Shown piece after piece: positions 63,270 through 64,000 of a stretch of DNA of 64,000 nt; position 1 is the first letter of the stretch, and each line of letters starts with the position of its first letter. The notes below the pieces were generated by a model. It was not told where the DNA came from. It saw only the letters and a list, made by a program, of their open reading frames with translations, and made no database searches. The position numbers were made by a program, and so were the translations under genes. The stretch covers positions 5,890,001 to 5,954,000 of the forward strand of contig NZ_CP079865.1 of NCBI RefSeq assembly GCF_025263565.1. The letters run 5' to 3'. The stretch is from Mycobacterium sp. SMC-8. Lineage in GTDB: Bacteria; Actinomycetota; Actinomycetes; Mycobacteriales; Mycobacteriaceae.

Positions 63270-63335
63270 GGCGCGAGCGTGCGAGTCTGCGGCCGACACG
63301 CCGATGGCGCAGCCGAGTTCGCGCACGCTCGCGCC
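63270..63335. repeat. Dispersed palindromic repeat, copy 2
   Basis: Perfect 14-bp arms GGCGCGAGCGTGCG (63270-63283) and CGCACGCTCGCGCC (63322-63335), with an inner GGCCGACACGCC segment shared with the copy at 16297-16357. It follows the pepN stop by 21 bases and overlaps the first ATG of the HNH frame, which argues for a later start of that gene. Confidence 0.6.
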
Positions 63336-63354
63336 TCATGCTCGTGGGGTGGTG

Positions 63355-63741
63355 GTGAACAACAGTCGGCGGGCGCGCGCAGCGCGCCGTCGCAAGCGCC
63401 GAGTCGCCGCCGTCGTCAACGACCTCACCGACGCGCAGTGGGACGCGATCAAGGCGGCGTGGGACGGCTGCGCCTACTGCGGCAAGACCACGGGCACGAT
63501 GCAGCGCGACTGCGTCATGGCCATCTCGCGCGGGGGCCGCTACACCCTGGACAACGTGGTGCCGGCCTGCGCGGCGTGCAACGCCAGCAAATGCAACGAC
63601 GAGGTGACCGGCTGGCTGCGGCGCAAACGGCTCGACGAACGACTGTTCCTCGAACGCTACGTGCGGATCCGTTCCGAGCTTCTGTCGGCTCATCACGAAA
63701 CCGCCCTCACGGTAGCTACCGAGCCCCGGCACCTACCGTAA
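63355..63741 (+). CDS. HNH endonuclease domain protein
   Basis: A 128-residue protein. The HNH core is CAYCGKTTGTMQRDCVMAIS, then RGGRYTLDNVVPACAACNAS with the second CxxC, and an asparagine/histidine-type metal site. The start is one of three consecutive GTG codons at 63349, 63352 and 63355, since the upstream ATG lies inside a palindromic repeat. The N-terminus is very basic. M. tuberculosis has an HNH gene (Rv2469c) close to pepN. The likely role is a nicking nuclease; there is no partner gene. Confidence 0.82.
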   Translation: MNNSRRARAARRRKRRVAAVVNDLTDAQWDAIKAAWDGCAYCGKTTGTMQRDCVMAISRGGRYTLDNVVPACAACNASKCNDEVTGWLRRKRLDERLFLERYVRIRSELLSAHHETALTVATEPRHLP

Positions 63742-63752
63742 GGGCGGTTTCG
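63696..63752. terminator. Bidirectional hairpin between convergent genes
   Basis: Arms 63696-63717 (CGAAACCGCCCTCACGG...) and 63731-63752 (ACCTACCGTAAGGGCGG...) pair over 22 bases with two mismatches. The hairpin overlaps the HNH stop codon and lies 8 bases from the stop of the convergent gene, so it can terminate both. Confidence 0.65.
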
Positions 63753-63759
63753 CGAAACG

Positions 63760-64000
<241 letters not shown>

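Overview
The window is high-GC actinobacterial DNA. The collinear run clpX, mmuM remnant, clpP2-clpP1-tig, nei-type glycosylase, rpiB, Rv2466c-like thiol protein, pepN matches the order I recall for Mycobacterium tuberculosis (Rv2457c to Rv2467). Together with the F420-type PPOX protein and GTG-rich starts, this points to a Mycobacterium/Mycolicibacterium species, probably environmental given its sugar catabolism.

Bases 1-17245 are a myo-inositol (cyclitol) uptake and breakdown locus. It holds an ABC importer (2105-5008, minus), a LacI and a GntR regulator, and the plus-strand run iolC, aldolase, iolB, iolD, iolE, iolG, iolA (8122-16279). Three further TIM-barrel isomerases and a second Gfo/Idh/MocA dehydrogenase surround these. 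A 23-bp near-palindrome occurs in both the importer promoter and the iolC promoter and is the likely GntR operator; the LacI gene has its own 14-bp palindromes. Bases 17334-22981 carry a LysR regulator, an FdhF/YdeP-type molybdopterin oxidoreductase with FdhD, and a GT1 glycosyltransferase.

Bases 23075-30911 are core genome: clpX, a deleted homocysteine methyltransferase remnant, an IS1182-family element, a secreted Gly/Pro-repeat protein, a PPOX protein, clpP2, clpP1, tig, tRNA-Pro and tRNA-Gly.

Bases 30868-49764 are an 18.9-kb island in the 3' half of tRNA-Gly, bounded by an exact 44-bp repeat (attL/attR). Its own genes include an integrase remnant, a frameshifted serine recombinase, a zinc-motif protein that may be a small terminase subunit, an iteron-like cluster, a RecA-fold ATPase, a primase-polymerase, an excisionase-type HTH protein and a major capsid protein. 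I see no portal, large terminase, tail or lysis gene. This is the layout of a capsid-encoding phage satellite, broadly like phiRv1/phiRv2 of M. tuberculosis. It is full of insertion sequences: two copies of a 1043-bp element with a DUF6431-like ORF, one IS110 element, and two tandem IS1380-family copies. The integrase has lost its N-terminal part, so the island looks grounded unless a helper supplies recombinase. Without the IS DNA it would be about 12 kb.

Bases 49765-64000 return to the chromosome: a DUF2267 protein, a Crp/Fnr regulator with a metallo-hydrolase, a Gly-rich membrane protein, an inverted second IS1182 copy, a Na+/H+ antiporter, nei2, rpiB, a 2OG-Fe(II) oxygenase, a cytosine-deaminase-like protein, an Rv2466c homologue lacking the second active-site cysteine, pepN, an HNH protein and a partial gene. 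Both IS1182 copies sit on CTAG tetramers that form stop codons, so they break no reading frame.
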